NCBI RefSeq assembly: GCF_003344625.1
Contig: NZ_QPKJ02000004.1
Span: 248,001-312,000 of the forward strand
DNA: 64,000 nt
Direction of reading: 5' to 3'
Source of the DNA: Solirubrobacter deserti
Lineage (GTDB): Bacteria; Actinomycetota; Thermoleophilia; Solirubrobacterales; Solirubrobacteraceae
A program made the translations under genes and the position numbers. This document shows positions 23,776 through 34,380 of the stretch, piece after piece. The first letter of the stretch is position 1, and every line of letters starts with the position of its first letter. The notes beneath the pieces were generated by a model. The model searched no databases and was not told where the DNA came from. It saw only the letters and a program-made list of their open reading frames with translations.

Positions 23776-25125
23776 GTGCGTTTCATCGTGCTCGCGCTCG
23801 TCGCGCTGGCAGGACTCGTGCCGACGGCGGTCGCCCAAGCGGCGCCCGCACCCGCACCGCCGAACACGGTCGTCAGGACCGACGTCATCACGGAGGTCAA
23901 CCCGCTCGGCTGGCGCGTGGCGGCCGTCGCCATCGAGTACCGCAAGCCGATCAACCTCGGCACCGCGCAGATCCCGAACCAAGCCTTCACGGTCACGGCG
24001 ACGATCAACGGCACCACCGCGCCGCGCACCGTCACCGCCGTCTACACGAGCGACGCGCCGGAGCTGGACACGCGCGGGCCCAAGGGCACGCCCGGCCGCT
24101 TGATCATCATCGAGCTCGACCAGAACGATCCCAACGCGGGCGCGCTCGTCTACGCCCAGGGCCGCAACGAGCCGATCCCGCTCACGGGCGCCTACGCCGT
24201 CCGCCAGACCCAGCCGATCACCGACGATCGCGGCCGGACACGGCTGCCCGCAGCCCCGTACGCTCTCACGAACCAGGGCCAGATCAATCCGCTCGTCGAC
24301 GACTTCATCAGCGCGAACTTCACCGACAGCGCGAACACGACGATCAACTTCCGCCTCCTCCAGCCGCAAGCGCAGCCGGCCCACCGGAAGGACGGCTTCC
24401 CGCTCGTCGTCTTCCTGCACGGCGGCGGCGAACGCGGCGCCTCCAACCTCACGCAGATCACGGCCAACCAGGGCGCCGTCGCGTTCGCCAGGCCCGAGCG
24501 CCAGGCCAGCGACCCGGCCTACGTGCTCGCCGCCCAGGTCCCGGCCGGCCAGACCTGGACGACGCCCACCCAGCAACGCGCGCTGATCGAGCTGATCGAC
24601 ACGCTCACCGCGTCCAACCCGATCGACACCGATCGCATCTACGTCACGGGCATGTCCCTCGGCGGCATCGGCACGTTCGACATCCTCCAGAACAACCCGG
24701 GCAAGTTCGCGGCGGCCTTGCCGATCGCCGCCGCCGGTGACCCCACAAGGATGCCGCTGATCAAGCACGTCCCGATCTGGGCGACGCACTCGATCGACGA
24801 CCCGGTCGTCTCCTACACCAACGGCACGCTCGCGCTCTTCAACGCGCTCGATGCCGCCGGCACGCTCACCACGCGCGCCCAGTGGGCCGGCAACCTGCCG
24901 GAGCTCCAGGCCGAGGCGAACGCGCTCAACCAGTGGGCGCAGGCGGAGGCCAACGACAGCCACGCGCTCCTCACCGCGTTCAGCGCCGGCACGACGCCGG
25001 TGAACGCGCACTGGTCGTGGGTCCCGACCTACCTCAACGACGTCATGCTCGACTGGCTGTTCGAGCAGGACCGGCAGGACCGCGCGCCGAGCCCCGCCGC
25101 CACGGCGCTCCTCCTCGCTCGCTAG
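23776..25125 (+). CDS. Secreted esterase/peptidase-like alpha/beta hydrolase
   Basis: The 449-residue product starts at GTG 23776, just after AGGGAGGAGAG at 23761-23771. The upstream in-frame extension is rejected. A Sec signal (FIVLALVALAGLVPTAVAQA) is followed by an N-terminal beta-sandwich of about 150 residues. A hydrolase domain then has PLVVFLHGGGERG, YVTGMSLGGIGTF (nucleophile Ser), THSIDDPVV (acid) and NDSHALL (possible His). The arrangement resembles predicted peptidases and esterases of the PHB-depolymerase/esterase-D group acting outside the cell. The substrate is unknown. Confidence 0.82.
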   Translation: MRFIVLALVALAGLVPTAVAQAAPAPAPPNTVVRTDVITEVNPLGWRVAAVAIEYRKPINLGTAQIPNQAFTVTATINGTTAPRTVTAVYTSDAPELDTRGPKGTPGRLIIIELDQNDPNAGALVYAQGRNEPIPLTGAYAVRQTQPITDDRGRTRLPAAPYALTNQGQINPLVDDFISANFTDSANTTINFRLLQPQAQPAHRKDGFPLVVFLHGGGERGASNLTQITANQGAVAFARPERQASDPAYVLAAQVPAGQTWTTPTQQRALIELIDTLTASNPIDTDRIYVTGMSLGGIGTFDILQNNPGKFAAALPIAAAGDPTRMPLIKHVPIWATHSIDDPVVSYTNGTLALFNALDAAGTLTTRAQWAGNLPELQAEANALNQWAQAEANDSHALLTAFSAGTTPVNAHWSWVPTYLNDVMLDWLFEQDRQDRAPSPAATALLLAR

Positions 25126-25140
25126 GACAACAACGGAGTC

Positions 25141-25163
25141 GGCCGGCTCGCAAGGAGCCGGCC
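25141..25163. terminator. Bidirectional terminator hairpin
   Basis: GGCCGGCTC at 25141-25149 pairs perfectly with GAGCCGGCC at 25155-25163 around GCAAG. It lies between the ends of two convergent genes. There is no T-tract. Confidence 0.6.
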
Positions 25164-25169
25164 GGCGAC

Positions 25170-25349
25170 TCATCCGGTGGGCTTGTTGGCCCGCGCGCCC
25201 GGGACGCTTCCGAGGATGCCCTCCTCGGTCACGCTCTCATCGGGCTGCTCGTCGCGGCGCTCCTCGGGCGAACGCTCGTCCGGATTGCGCTGCTTGAGCT
25301 CCTCTTCGTGCTCGTGGGAGTCGCCCACGTGCTGCTCGTCAGTGGACAT
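25170..25349 (-). CDS. Small acidic hypothetical protein
   Basis: The 59-residue product reads MSTDEQHVGDSHEHEEELKQ, then Arg/Glu/Asp-rich repeats, ending GARANKPTG. It is hydrophilic, probably disordered, with no cysteines or membrane segment. The plus-strand frame here has poor amino-acid composition, whereas this reading has a clean ATG (25349), a TGA (25170-25172) and a terminator directly downstream. It resembles small stress-linked proteins in composition only. Confidence 0.6.
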   Translation of the reverse strand: MSTDEQHVGDSHEHEEELKQRNPDERSPEERRDEQPDESVTEEGILGSVPGARANKPTG

Positions 25350-25369
25350 GCACGGGCACTACCCAATTC

Positions 25370-25852
25370 CTAGGCCGGGATCGAGAACCAGTTGCGGTTG
25401 TCGAACGGCCCCATCTTGACGACGTGGTTGATGTTGTTGAAGTCGGCGATCGCATGGCTGGCGGGATTGCCGGCGATGAGGCGCGCGCGGTTGGCGAGGC
25501 GGCCGGCGGACAGGATCCACTGCTGCTCGCGCGAGGCCGCGTTGTCGGAGAAGTTGCACGTCGACATGCGCAGGAACGCGTTGTTGGAGGCGCTGGCGCG
25601 CATGCACAGCCCCGAGCTGACGTGGCGGAAGTAGCTCGTCGGCCCCGGGCCCTTGATCTGGTCCCAGCGCTGCTGGCTCGGGGTCGCGGACGTCGTCGGC
25701 TTCATCGTGGGGAACCCGACGGTCGGGTTGTACGTCAGGAACTCGTTGCTGCCGGATACGCCGAGCTTGACGACGGCGGCGTCAGCGGTCATCGGGGCGG
25801 CGAGCGCGACACCCGCGACCGCGAGGGAGAGGAACCTCTTCTTGATGTTCAT
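25370..25852 (-). CDS. Secreted ricin-type beta-trefoil lectin-like protein
   Basis: The 160-residue product has a Sec signal (LSLAVAGVALAAPMTADA). The body has trefoil marks: the RHVSSGLCMRASAS and FLRMSTCNF segments and a QQW-like motif (REQQWILSA), ending DNRNWFSIPA. Ricin-type trefoils bind sugars. Only about one and a half trefoil repeats are obvious, so the fold call is moderate. ATG 25852 begins MNIKKRF, typical of a Sec leader. It is a stand-alone minus-strand gene. Confidence 0.68.
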   Translation of the reverse strand: MNIKKRFLSLAVAGVALAAPMTADAAVVKLGVSGSNEFLTYNPTVGFPTMKPTTSATPSQQRWDQIKGPGPTSYFRHVSSGLCMRASASNNAFLRMSTCNFSDNAASREQQWILSAGRLANRARLIAGNPASHAIADFNNINHVVKMGPFDNRNWFSIPA

Positions 25853-25886
25853 GGCGGTGACGACGCCGTTGCCGCCGCGAACATTC

Positions 25887-26204
25887 CTACTTCAGCGGAT
25901 CGTGGCCCCAGTTCATGAGCGAGTAGCGCCACCTGGAGTGCTCCTTGTCCTCCTTGGGACCGCCCTGCGCGAGGTGCCGGTGCACGTAGCCGACGACCTT
26001 CTTCATGTGGGCGAGGTCGTCGTCGGTCAGCTCGTCCTTCTTCTTGCGCTTGATCTCGACGATCCGCCGCCCGGACTGGTGTCCGAGGGACTCACCTTCG
26101 CCCCAGCCGACCTCCTTGGACTCGTCGGTCTGCAGCCAGTCCTCGAGCTCCTTCGGCGTCATGTTGACCGCGTCGTCGAAGTCCCCGCGGACGTCGTCGC
26201 TCAT
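25887..26204 (-). CDS. DUF3140 protein
   Basis: The 105-residue product (MSDDVRGDFDDAVNMTPKEL, then DWLQTDESKEVGW and LAHMKKVVGYVHRHLAQG, ending WRYSLMNWGHDP) matches the DUF3140 family. This family is small, conserved, and almost always coupled to a DUF2945 gene. ATG 26204 overlaps the DUF2945 stop as ATGA. Function is unknown; the pair is often found in stress-related clusters. Confidence 0.88.
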   Translation of the reverse strand: MSDDVRGDFDDAVNMTPKELEDWLQTDESKEVGWGEGESLGHQSGRRIVEIKRKKKDELTDDDLAHMKKVVGYVHRHLAQGGPKEDKEHSRWRYSLMNWGHDPLK

Positions 26205-26413
26205 CGCCGCTTGAGCGCGTCCGGCTTGTGTACGGCCTCGCCGCCGCCCTTCTCGCTCTTGACCAGATACTGCGGCTCGTCCTTGGAGGCCTTGACCTTC
26301 CGGCCCCCCGCCTCGGTGTCCGACGTGATCTTGCGCTCGACGACGCCGGGCGTGTCGTCCTTGCCGTGTGAGCTCCACACGACCTTGTCGCCCTTCTTGA
26401 ACTCTTCGGCCAT
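26201..26413 (-). CDS. DUF2945 (HVA1/TUDOR-like) protein
   Basis: The 70-residue product (MAEEFKKGDKVVWSSHGKDD, PGVVERKITSDTEAGGRKV, QYLVKSEKGG) is a typical DUF2945 protein with an SH3/TUDOR-like barrel. It is the first gene of a two-gene operon with DUF3140. The pairing is a known conserved arrangement; the role is not established. Confidence 0.88.
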   Translation of the reverse strand: MAEEFKKGDKVVWSSHGKDDTPGVVERKITSDTEAGGRKVKASKDEPQYLVKSEKGGGEAVHKPDALKRR

Positions 26414-26468
26414 GTCATCGGGCTACCCGCCGCGCGAGCGCCCGCGCGCCGACGGGCAGACTGCAGGC

Positions 26469-26732
26469 ATGAAGGACGACCGCCTCAAGCTCCTGCTCGT
26501 GCGGGTGACCTTGCCGGTCACGGTCTTCGTCGTCGGCGTGATCCTGATCATCGTCGGTGGGGAGGTGGCGCAGGGCGCGGGCATCTTCCTGATCGGCTCG
26601 GCGGTGCTCGGCGCGCTCGCGAACGCGTACATGCGGCTCGGGCTGCAGAGCAACGCGGACCGCGAGCGGGAGGAGGCACGCCGGCGGTTCTTCGACGAGC
26701 ATGGCCGCTGGCCGCGGCGCGACGAGATCTAG
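26469..26732 (+). CDS. Small two-helix membrane protein
   Basis: The 87-residue product from ATG 26469 has hydrophobic helices at about residues 13-32 (LPVTVFVVGVILIIVGGEVA) and 35-50 (GIFLIGSAVLGALANAYM). A charged tail ending FFDEHGRWPRRDEI follows. No family name is recognised; small proteins with this tail are common in related genomes. It overlaps the convergent gene's stop by CTAG. Confidence 0.7.
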   Translation: MKDDRLKLLLVRVTLPVTVFVVGVILIIVGGEVAQGAGIFLIGSAVLGALANAYMRLGLQSNADREREEARRRFFDEHGRWPRRDEI

Positions 26733-27049
26733 AGCGGCCGCCCGTGCGTCGACGTCGCGTGGTTCGGCAGCTCGCGCCGCCGTGCGAGCTCGGCGGCCGC
26801 CTCCACGTCGGCGAGGACGACCGTGAACGCGCGGCGGAGCAACTCGGTCGCGCGCTCGAAGTCCGCCGGCGGGACCGTGGCGAGGCGGACGCTCGTCGTG
26901 CCGAAGATCATCGTCAGGATCTCCGCGGTGGCCTCGTCCTCGGAGCAGCCGGCGGATTCGACGTAGCCCTCGATCAGGTTGTCGACGAGCCGGGTGAGCC
27001 GATCGCCGACGTCGAGCAGGGCGAGCATGAACGCTTGAACGGATTCCAT
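26729..27049 (-). CDS. Hypothetical helical protein
   Basis: The 106-residue product from ATG 27049 is helical: MESVQAFMLALLDVGDRL, NLIEGYVESAGCSEDEA, and FERATELLRRAFTVVLADV. It is about the same size as, and similar in pattern to, the gene at 30045-30410, and the two may be distant paralogues. No family is recognised. ATG 27049 is preferred to the longer frame to 27091, which would overlap the promoter-like motif. Confidence 0.6.
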   Translation of the reverse strand: MESVQAFMLALLDVGDRLTRLVDNLIEGYVESAGCSEDEATAEILTMIFGTTSVRLATVPPADFERATELLRRAFTVVLADVEAAAELARRRELPNHATSTHGRPL

Positions 27050-27090
27050 GCTCGTCCTAGGACGGCGCTTCGCGGACTCGCCCCCGCGCA

Positions 27091-27123
27091 CTGCAACGGA
27101 ACTGCATCAACTCTGTGAAAAGT
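27091..27123 (+). promoter_or_regulatory. ECF-like promoter motif upstream of the 27171 gene
   Basis: CTGCAACGGAAC (27091-27102), 15 bases, then AAAAGT (27118-27123). The same two blocks with a 16-base spacer occur on the minus strand at 30495-30462, upstream of the 30045-30410 gene. GGAAC is a common -35 core for extracytoplasmic-function sigma factors. The downstream gene starts 47 bp away. Confidence 0.5.
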
Positions 27124-27170
27124 CACGCGCGCGAGGCCCGACTGCGGTCGCCCCGTGAGACCGTCCGGCC

Positions 27171-27659
27171 ATGCATGACATCAGCCCGCAGGATCGAGTG
27201 ACGCTGCTCAAGGACGGCATCACGGTGCTCACGGTCGAGAGCGACGCGCGCGGGATGCACGTGTGCGTCTCCGGCCGGGACGAGGAGCGGGTGCGCAAGC
27301 GGGTCGGCGAGGTGCTGGGGGACGCGGTGCACGTGTGGGTCGCCGGCGACACGCCGCGCCAGCTGCGTCCGCGCGCGTGCGTCGGGTACCTCGAACGTGA
27401 GCCGGGCATGCTGCAGCTCCGGTACGTCGTCCAGGGCGCACAGCACGTGGACGCCATCTCGCTCGCCGAGGACGACGAGACCGTCGTCGTGTTCGGCACG
27501 GTCTGCATGTCGGTCGCGGGCGAGGACGGCGAGCCGATCGACTGCCCCGCCTACCTGGAGCTTCAGCGCCCGCTCCAGGAACGCACGGTGATCGACGGCG
27601 TCAGCGGTGCTGTCGTGCCGTACCGGAACATCTACGAGGGGATCGAGGAGCCGGCGTAG
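27171..27659 (+). CDS. Hypothetical protein
   Basis: The 162-residue product begins MHDISPQDRVTLLKDGITVL and is rich in beta-strand patterns (VHVWVAGDTPRQLRPRACVG, LQLRYVVQGAQHV). It has no signal peptide or membrane segment. No family is recognised. The ECF-like motif 47 bp upstream suggests stress control. Its stop is immediately adjacent to the Lrp stop on the other strand. Confidence 0.65.
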   Translation: MHDISPQDRVTLLKDGITVLTVESDARGMHVCVSGRDEERVRKRVGEVLGDAVHVWVAGDTPRQLRPRACVGYLEREPGMLQLRYVVQGAQHVDAISLAEDDETVVVFGTVCMSVAGEDGEPIDCPAYLELQRPLQERTVIDGVSGAVVPYRNIYEGIEEPA

Positions 27660-28118
27660 CTACAGCGGGAGCGGGCTCTCGGACTTCACCGTGCGCAGCG
27701 CGAAGTCCGACCGCACGTCGGTCACGTGCGGGAGCTTGAGCAGCGTGTCGAAGAGCAGCCGCTCGTACTCGACGAGGTCCTTGACAACCACTTCCAGCCG
27801 GAAGTCGGCCACGCCGGAGACGATGTGCGCCGAGATGACCTCGGGCGCCGCGGTGAGGGCGCGCGAGATCTCCGCGGCGGACTGGTCGGAATGCCGGTCG
27901 ACCTTCAGGTCGACGAAGACGGTGAGGCCGAGGCCGAGCCGCGGGCGGTCCAGGATGGCGGCGTAGCCCGTGATCACGCCGGAGCTCTCCAGGGCGCGCA
28001 GGCGGCGAAGGCAGGGTGACGGCGACATGTGCAGCCGCTCGGCCAGGGCGGCGTTGGAGATCCGGCCGTCGCTCTGCAGAATGGCCAGCATCTCGCGGTC
28101 GACGCGGTCCAGGGGCAT
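27660..28118 (-). CDS. Lrp/AsnC-family transcription regulator
   Basis: The 152-residue product has an N-terminal HTH (LDRVDREMLAILQSDGRISN, LAERLHMSPSPCLRRLRALE) and a C-terminal RAM domain (VFVDLKVDR, PEVISAHIVSGVADFRLEVV). Such proteins form octamers that sense amino acids. It is divergent from an APC-family permease (28225), so it probably controls that transporter. A long dyad between the two genes is its likely binding site. Confidence 0.92.
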   Translation of the reverse strand: MPLDRVDREMLAILQSDGRISNAALAERLHMSPSPCLRRLRALESSGVITGYAAILDRPRLGLGLTVFVDLKVDRHSDQSAAEISRALTAAPEVISAHIVSGVADFRLEVVVKDLVEYERLLFDTLLKLPHVTDVRSDFALRTVKSESPLPL

Positions 28119-28145
28119 GATCGTCCTCCTCGGGTGAAGTGCGGA

Positions 28146-28198
28146 GCAGATTGTTGCCGAAAGGTGTGGCTAGCACCGCACAAGTCGGCACCATCTGC
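28146..28198. promoter_or_regulatory. Extended dyad, probable Lrp operator
   Basis: Two nested inverted repeats share a centre near 28172: GCAGA (28146-28150) with TCTGC (28194-28198), and TGCCGA (28155-28160) with TCGGCA (28185-28190). GGTG/CACC lies inside them. The dyad fills most of the gap between the divergent Lrp and permease genes. Confidence 0.55.
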
Positions 28199-28224
28199 CC
28201 CAGGATCGGCGAGAAACTGCCTGC

Positions 28225-29430
28225 ATGCTCACCACGCGGACGGCCATCGCCCTCTATGTCGGCGCCGTGCTCGGGCCAGGCGTGCTGTTCATCCCGGCCG
28301 TCGCCGCGCGGGAGGCGGGGCCGGCGTCGGTGCTCGCGTGGGCGGCGCTGCTCGCGCTGTCGGTGCCGCTCGCGGCGACGTTCGCGGCGCTCGGTACGCG
28401 CCAGCCCGAAGCGGGCGGCACGGCGGCCTACGTCCGCCGGGCATTCGGCCGGCGCGCCGGTGCGACGACGGGCTGGTGGTTTCTCGGCGGAGTCATGATC
28501 GGGGCGCCCGCCGTCGCGCTGGTGGGCGGCTTCTACGTCGCCGAGCTGCTGGACGCGGGACGCGGCGCGGCCGTCGCGGCGGCCGTGGCGATGATCGCGA
28601 TCGTGCTGGCCGCGAACGCCGCGAGCCTGCACACCACGGCGCGGCTGCAGCTCGGGCTGGCCGCGGTGCTCGGTGCGCTGCTGCTGGTCGCCGTCGTCAC
28701 CGCGCTGCCGCACGGTCAGGCCGACAACTGGACGCCGTTCGCGCCCAACGGCTGGCTCGCGATCGGCGGTGCCGCGAGCGTGCTGATGTTCTCGTTCGTC
28801 GGCTGGGAGGCCGGCTCCCACCTCGCGGGTGAGCTCAAGGACCCGGCGAGGCAGCTGCCGCGCGCGATCGGCGCCGCGGTCGCGATCGTCATCGTCCTCT
28901 ACCTCGGGCTCGCGGCGGCGACGATCGGCGTCGGCACGACCTCTGATGTCCCGCTCGCCGACCTGATGGGGGCGGGTCTGGGTGAAGCCGGCCGGACGCT
29001 CACGGCCCTGCTGGCGGTGCTGCTCACGATGGGCACGATGAACACCTACGTCGCGGCCGCCACCCGCCTGGCGGGTGCGCTGGCCGAGGAGCGCAACGCG
29101 CCGTCGTTCCTCGTCACGCCCAAGCACGCGCTCGCCGCGATGGCCGCCATCTCGGGCACCCTGCTGCTCGGCCTCGCGGTCGAGTTGATGGACGTCGATG
29201 CGCTGTTGCGGGCGACCAGCGCCCTGTTCGTGGCCGTCTACGTCACCGCCACCGCTGCCGGCAGCAAGCTGCTGGAGGGAGCGGGGCGCGCCGCGGCCCG
29301 CGTCGCGTTCGTCGCGGTCCTGGTGGTGTTCGCCTTCTCCGGCGCGTACATCCTCCTGCCGCTGGCCTTCATCGTGGTCGCCAGTGTCGCGCGGCGCTTC
29401 GTCCGCGCGTCGGTGGCGACGCCGGTCTAG
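28225..29430 (+). CDS. APC-superfamily amino-acid permease
   Basis: The 401-residue product has about 12 hydrophobic helices spread over its length. The first carries the APC-type LYVGAVLGPGVLFIPAVAAR, with the unwound G-P-G in helix 1. Later segments include FSFVGWEAGSHLAGELKDPA and PRAIGAAVAIVIVLYLG. The APC family moves amino acids or related cations by symport or exchange; the substrate is not readable. It is probably regulated by the divergent Lrp protein. Confidence 0.88.
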   Translation: MLTTRTAIALYVGAVLGPGVLFIPAVAAREAGPASVLAWAALLALSVPLAATFAALGTRQPEAGGTAAYVRRAFGRRAGATTGWWFLGGVMIGAPAVALVGGFYVAELLDAGRGAAVAAAVAMIAIVLAANAASLHTTARLQLGLAAVLGALLLVAVVTALPHGQADNWTPFAPNGWLAIGGAASVLMFSFVGWEAGSHLAGELKDPARQLPRAIGAAVAIVIVLYLGLAAATIGVGTTSDVPLADLMGAGLGEAGRTLTALLAVLLTMGTMNTYVAAATRLAGALAEERNAPSFLVTPKHALAAMAAISGTLLLGLAVELMDVDALLRATSALFVAVYVTATAAGSKLLEGAGRAAARVAFVAVLVVFAFSGAYILLPLAFIVVASVARRFVRASVATPV

Positions 29431-30038
29431 CCGGCGAGCCGGTCGATCTCGTCGATGGTCCGGCCCAGCTCTTCGAGCGCGGGCACGGCGCGCGGCCCGA
29501 GCGCGTCGCGGCGGGCGTCGAAGGCGTCGTAGAGGCCGCGGTAATAGGCGCGGACGGCGCCGCTCTCGCCGGCCTGGAACCGGGTCCAGATCGTGTCGCC
29601 GTGCGTGCGGAGGTCGAGCAGGATCGCGCGGGCGTTGTGGAGCTTGTCCGCGAGCGAGACGCGCAGCTCGTCCGGCTGCTTGTGGGCGATCGAGGCGATG
29701 TACGCGCGCTTGCGCTCGCTCCAGGGCGGCTTCGGCTCGGTGTCGCTGTCGGAGTTGGCGAGCACCATGCGGGCGACGTCGGGGCCGAAGTCGGCCTCCA
29801 GGCGCGCGAGCATGGGTGGGCCGCCGCCGTCCTCGACGGCGTCGTGTAACAGCGCGGCGATCGCCTCCGTCTCGCTGCCGCCCATCTCGAGCGTGAGCGC
29901 GGAGACGCTCAGCAGGTGGCTGACGTACGGCACGTCGGTGCCCTTGCGCAGCTGCCGGCGGTGGTGCTCGGTGACGAGCAGCAGCGCGCGGTCGAACGCG
30001 TCGCTGAGCAGCGGGCTGTCCGTGTAGGTCTCGGGCAC
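29427..30038 (-). CDS. HD-domain phosphohydrolase (RelA/SpoT HD-like)
   Basis: The 203-residue product matches the HD domain of SpoT/MESH1 proteins. It has HHRRQLRKGTDVPYVSHLLS, then AIAALLHDAVEDGG with the H-D pair and the E-D that ppGpp hydrolases share, and SLADKLHNARAILLDL. The synthetase part is absent. It may hydrolyse (p)ppGpp or another nucleotide. Stops overlap tail-to-tail with the permease at a CTAG. Confidence 0.84.
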   Translation of the reverse strand: MPETYTDSPLLSDAFDRALLLVTEHHRRQLRKGTDVPYVSHLLSVSALTLEMGGSETEAIAALLHDAVEDGGGPPMLARLEADFGPDVARMVLANSDSDTEPKPPWSERKRAYIASIAHKQPDELRVSLADKLHNARAILLDLRTHGDTIWTRFQAGESGAVRAYYRGLYDAFDARRDALGPRAVPALEELGRTIDEIDRLAG

Positions 30039-30044
30039 GCGCCT

Positions 30045-30410
30045 TCAGTATCGCGTGCCGCGCTTGCGCGGGATGGCGGGACGCTGGAGACGGCGGTGGG
30101 CCGTGCGCGGGTCGCGGCGGGGCACCTCGGCCTCGACGTCGCAGGGGGCGAAGTCGAAGCGCGTCGCTGTGATGTTCGCGGCGGCCTCGACGGCGGCGGT
30201 GGCGGCGCGCAGCTCGCGCGGGCCGAGCAGCAGCGACAGCGGAGCGAGCAGCTCGTGGAACGCTTCGCGCAGGAACTCGACGGCGGCGCCGCGATCAGCG
30301 ACGTCGTGCGCGCGCGTGAGGTCGTCGAGGATGCCGCTGGTGGAGGTGGCGAGCTCGAGCAGCGCGTCGATGAGCTCGGTGTGAGCCTGGGGCAGGGCGA
30401 GTTCTTCCAT
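30045..30410 (-). CDS. Hypothetical helical protein
   Basis: The 121-residue product from ATG 30410 has a helical body (LPQAHTELIDALLELATST, FLREAFHELLAPLSLLLG) and an Arg-rich tail. It is about the same size as the 26729-27049 product. No family is recognised. The minus-strand promoter-like motif at 30495-30462 lies about 52 bp upstream of the start. It ends 6 bp before the HD-gene start. Confidence 0.6.
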   Translation of the reverse strand: MEELALPQAHTELIDALLELATSTSGILDDLTRAHDVADRGAAVEFLREAFHELLAPLSLLLGPRELRAATAAVEAAANITATRFDFAPCDVEAEVPRRDPRTAHRRLQRPAIPRKRGTRY

Positions 30411-30461
30411 GGTGCTTGTAGGGCTGGGCAGCGGTTCTTCGCCCCCCCGGCGAATTGGCAC

Positions 30462-30495
30462 ACTTTTGTTGCAATTACGTCTTGTTCCGTTGCAG
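30462..30495 (-). promoter_or_regulatory. Second copy of the ECF-like promoter motif
   Basis: On the minus strand CTGCAACGGAAC (30495-30484), 16 bases, then AAAAGT (30467-30462). It matches the motif at 27091-27123. It points towards the 30045-30410 gene. Confidence 0.5.
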
Positions 30496-30517
30496 CGCCT
30501 TCGCGCATGCTCCGGGC

Positions 30518-30868
30518 ATGAGATACGAACAGACGTTCGCAGCGGAGCTGAGGAACTTCGAGCGGCCCAACTGGGACCCGCTGCTCGACCTCGTGGGCGC
30601 GCACCTCGTCCGCTTCTTCATGTGGATGAGCGAGTTCGAGGTCGACGGTGTGCACGCGCACGCCTACAAGCACGCGGCGACGCGGCAGTACCTCTACATC
30701 GGGGAGGACGGCCGGTTGTTCGAGCTCGTCGGGCGGTTCCGCTACCGCGTCGCGGACCGTCGGCGGGCGCTCGAGCAGGTCTTCGAGGAGTGGGAAGGGC
30801 TGTCGCCTGAACCCGACGAGGCCGCGCGGGCCGAGCTCGAACGCCTGCGCCGGAGGGCGGCGTCGTGA
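30518..30868 (+). CDS. Hypothetical protein
   Basis: The 116-residue product from ATG 30518 starts [20 protein letters not shown] and includes [20 protein letters not shown] and [13 protein letters not shown] strands ([15 protein letters not shown]). It reads as a compact alpha/beta domain followed by an acidic helical end. No family is recognised. It is divergent from the 30045-30410 gene; a DUF3303-type gene follows 12 bp downstream. Confidence 0.64.
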   Translation: MRYEQTFAAELRNFERPNWDPLLDLVGAHLVRFFMWMSEFEVDGVHAHAYKHAATRQYLYIGEDGRLFELVGRFRYRVADRRRALEQVFEEWEGLSPEPDEAARAELERLRRRAAS

Positions 30869-30880
30869 GAGGGTCGGCGC

Positions 30881-31150
30881 ATGCAATTCATGGTGATCGA
30901 ACGCTTCCGGGCCGGCGCCCGTCCGGTCTACGAGCGCTTCGGGGAGCAGGGGCGCCTGATGCCGGACGGGCTCGAGTTCGTGGCGAGCTGGGTGACCGCG
31001 GACCTAGGCCGCGTGTTCCAGGTGATGGAGTGCGACGACGTCACGCTGCTCCAGCGGTGGGTCGCCAGCTGGGAGGACGTCGCGGACTTCGAGATCCTGC
31101 CCGTCGCCGGCGGTGGGGCCGCGGTCGCCGATGCGGTCCTGGGGAACTGA
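30881..31150 (+). CDS. DUF3303-like protein
   Basis: The 89-residue product ([40 protein letters not shown], then [20 protein letters not shown]) has the ferredoxin-like strand-helix pattern of DUF3303 proteins. Function is unknown. It is probably co-transcribed with the upstream small gene. Confidence 0.78.
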   Translation: MQFMVIERFRAGARPVYERFGEQGRLMPDGLEFVASWVTADLGRVFQVMECDDVTLLQRWVASWEDVADFEILPVAGGGAAVADAVLGN

Positions 31151-31197
31151 CTCGCCGCGCGCCGGGTGTGCGTGCGGCGGTTCGTAGAGGCACATCG

Positions 31198-31623
31198 CTA
31201 CGCGGGGTTTGCGACCTGCGTCAGCTGGGACAACCGGAAGTGGTTGCCGGAGGGGTCCCGGAAGCCGCAGTCGATGCCGTACGGGCGCTCCTCGGGCGGC
31301 TCGGTGAACTCGACGCCGCGGGCGCTGAGCGTCTCGTAGTCGGCGCGCACGTCCTCGGTGGTGAAGAAGACGGCGGTCGCGACGCCCTTGCTCATGGCCT
31401 CGTTGGCGAGCTTCCAGCGCTCCTCGTCGAACATCGGGGCGCCGGGAATGGCCATCAGCACGAGCGCGACCTCGGAGCCGGCGGGCGCGACGGTCAGCCA
31501 GCGGAAGTTGCCGAGCTCGGCCATGGTGACATCCTCACGGACCTCGAAGCCGAGCTTCTCCGTGTAGAAGGCGAGGGCTTCGTCCTGGTCGTGAACCCAG
31601 ATCTGTGTCGTGGCGATCTTCAT
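31198..31623 (-). CDS. VOC-family (glyoxalase-like) protein
   Basis: The 141-residue product shows the paired beta-alpha-beta units of the vicinal-oxygen-chelate fold: [20 protein letters not shown] and later [20 protein letters not shown] with [19 protein letters not shown]. Such proteins bind metal and act on varied small molecules, including drug resistance and dioxygenase reactions. It lies 11 bp downstream of an AraC-family gene on the same strand, so it is probably that regulator's operon partner. Confidence 0.87.
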   Translation of the reverse strand: MKIATTQIWVHDQDEALAFYTEKLGFEVREDVTMAELGNFRWLTVAPAGSEVALVLMAIPGAPMFDEERWKLANEAMSKGVATAVFFTTEDVRADYETLSARGVEFTEPPEERPYGIDCGFRDPSGNHFRLSQLTQVANPA

Positions 31624-31634
31624 GGGGCGGCAAG

Positions 31635-32069
31635 TTACGGCTGGCCGTCCGGGCTGTCTTCTCGAAACGTGCGGTGTTGTGGCCGGCCGTGCGCGCGGAC
31701 GACGCAGCTCGGGACGACGACGCGCGCGGCCGCCGGCGGGAACTGCGCCCGGTACTCGGTCGGGGTGGCGCCGAACATGCGCTTGAAGCTCGTGGTGAAC
31801 GAGCCGACGCTCGTGAGGCCGACGTCGAAGCAGATCTCGGCGATCGAGCGGTCCGTGTTGCGCAGCAGCGCGGCGGCGCGTTCCAGCCGGCGCGTGAGCA
31901 GGTACACGTGCGGGGACTCACCGAACTCGCGCCGGAACGCGCGCGAGAAGTGCGCTCGGGAGAGGCCGGCGGCCGCGGCCATGTCGTCGACGCCGAGCCG
32001 CTCGCTGTACCGCAGGTCCGCGAGGTCCTTGGCCTTCAACAGGTGCCGTGCGGGTGAGACGTACGCCAT
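31635..32069 (-). CDS. AraC-family transcription regulator (short form)
   Basis: The 144-residue product is mostly a double-HTH AraC domain: [59 protein letters not shown], and [20 protein letters not shown]. The usual N-terminal effector domain is absent, so it is either constitutive or regulated by level. ATG 32069 is chosen because the frame further right overlaps the IDH promoter gap. It is co-oriented with the VOC gene. Confidence 0.86.
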   Translation of the reverse strand: MAYVSPARHLLKAKDLADLRYSERLGVDDMAAAAGLSRAHFSRAFRREFGESPHVYLLTRRLERAAALLRNTDRSIAEICFDVGLTSVGSFTTSFKRMFGATPTEYRAQFPPAAARVVVPSCVVRAHGRPQHRTFREDSPDGQP

Positions 32070-32136
32070 GCCCGGTCCGAGTATCGCCGATGGATACCCT
32101 CGTCGCCCTAGGTCTCCCGAACGCGAAGAGCAGGCG

Positions 32137-34362
<2,226 letters not shown>

Positions 34363-34380
34363 CTCTCCGGAGCCGGCTGG

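Noticed and set aside
30865..32136. In-frame upstream extension of isocitrate dehydrogenase by over 400 codons
   Set aside because: Monomeric IDH proteins begin at [10 protein letters not shown]; the extension crosses other genes antisense.
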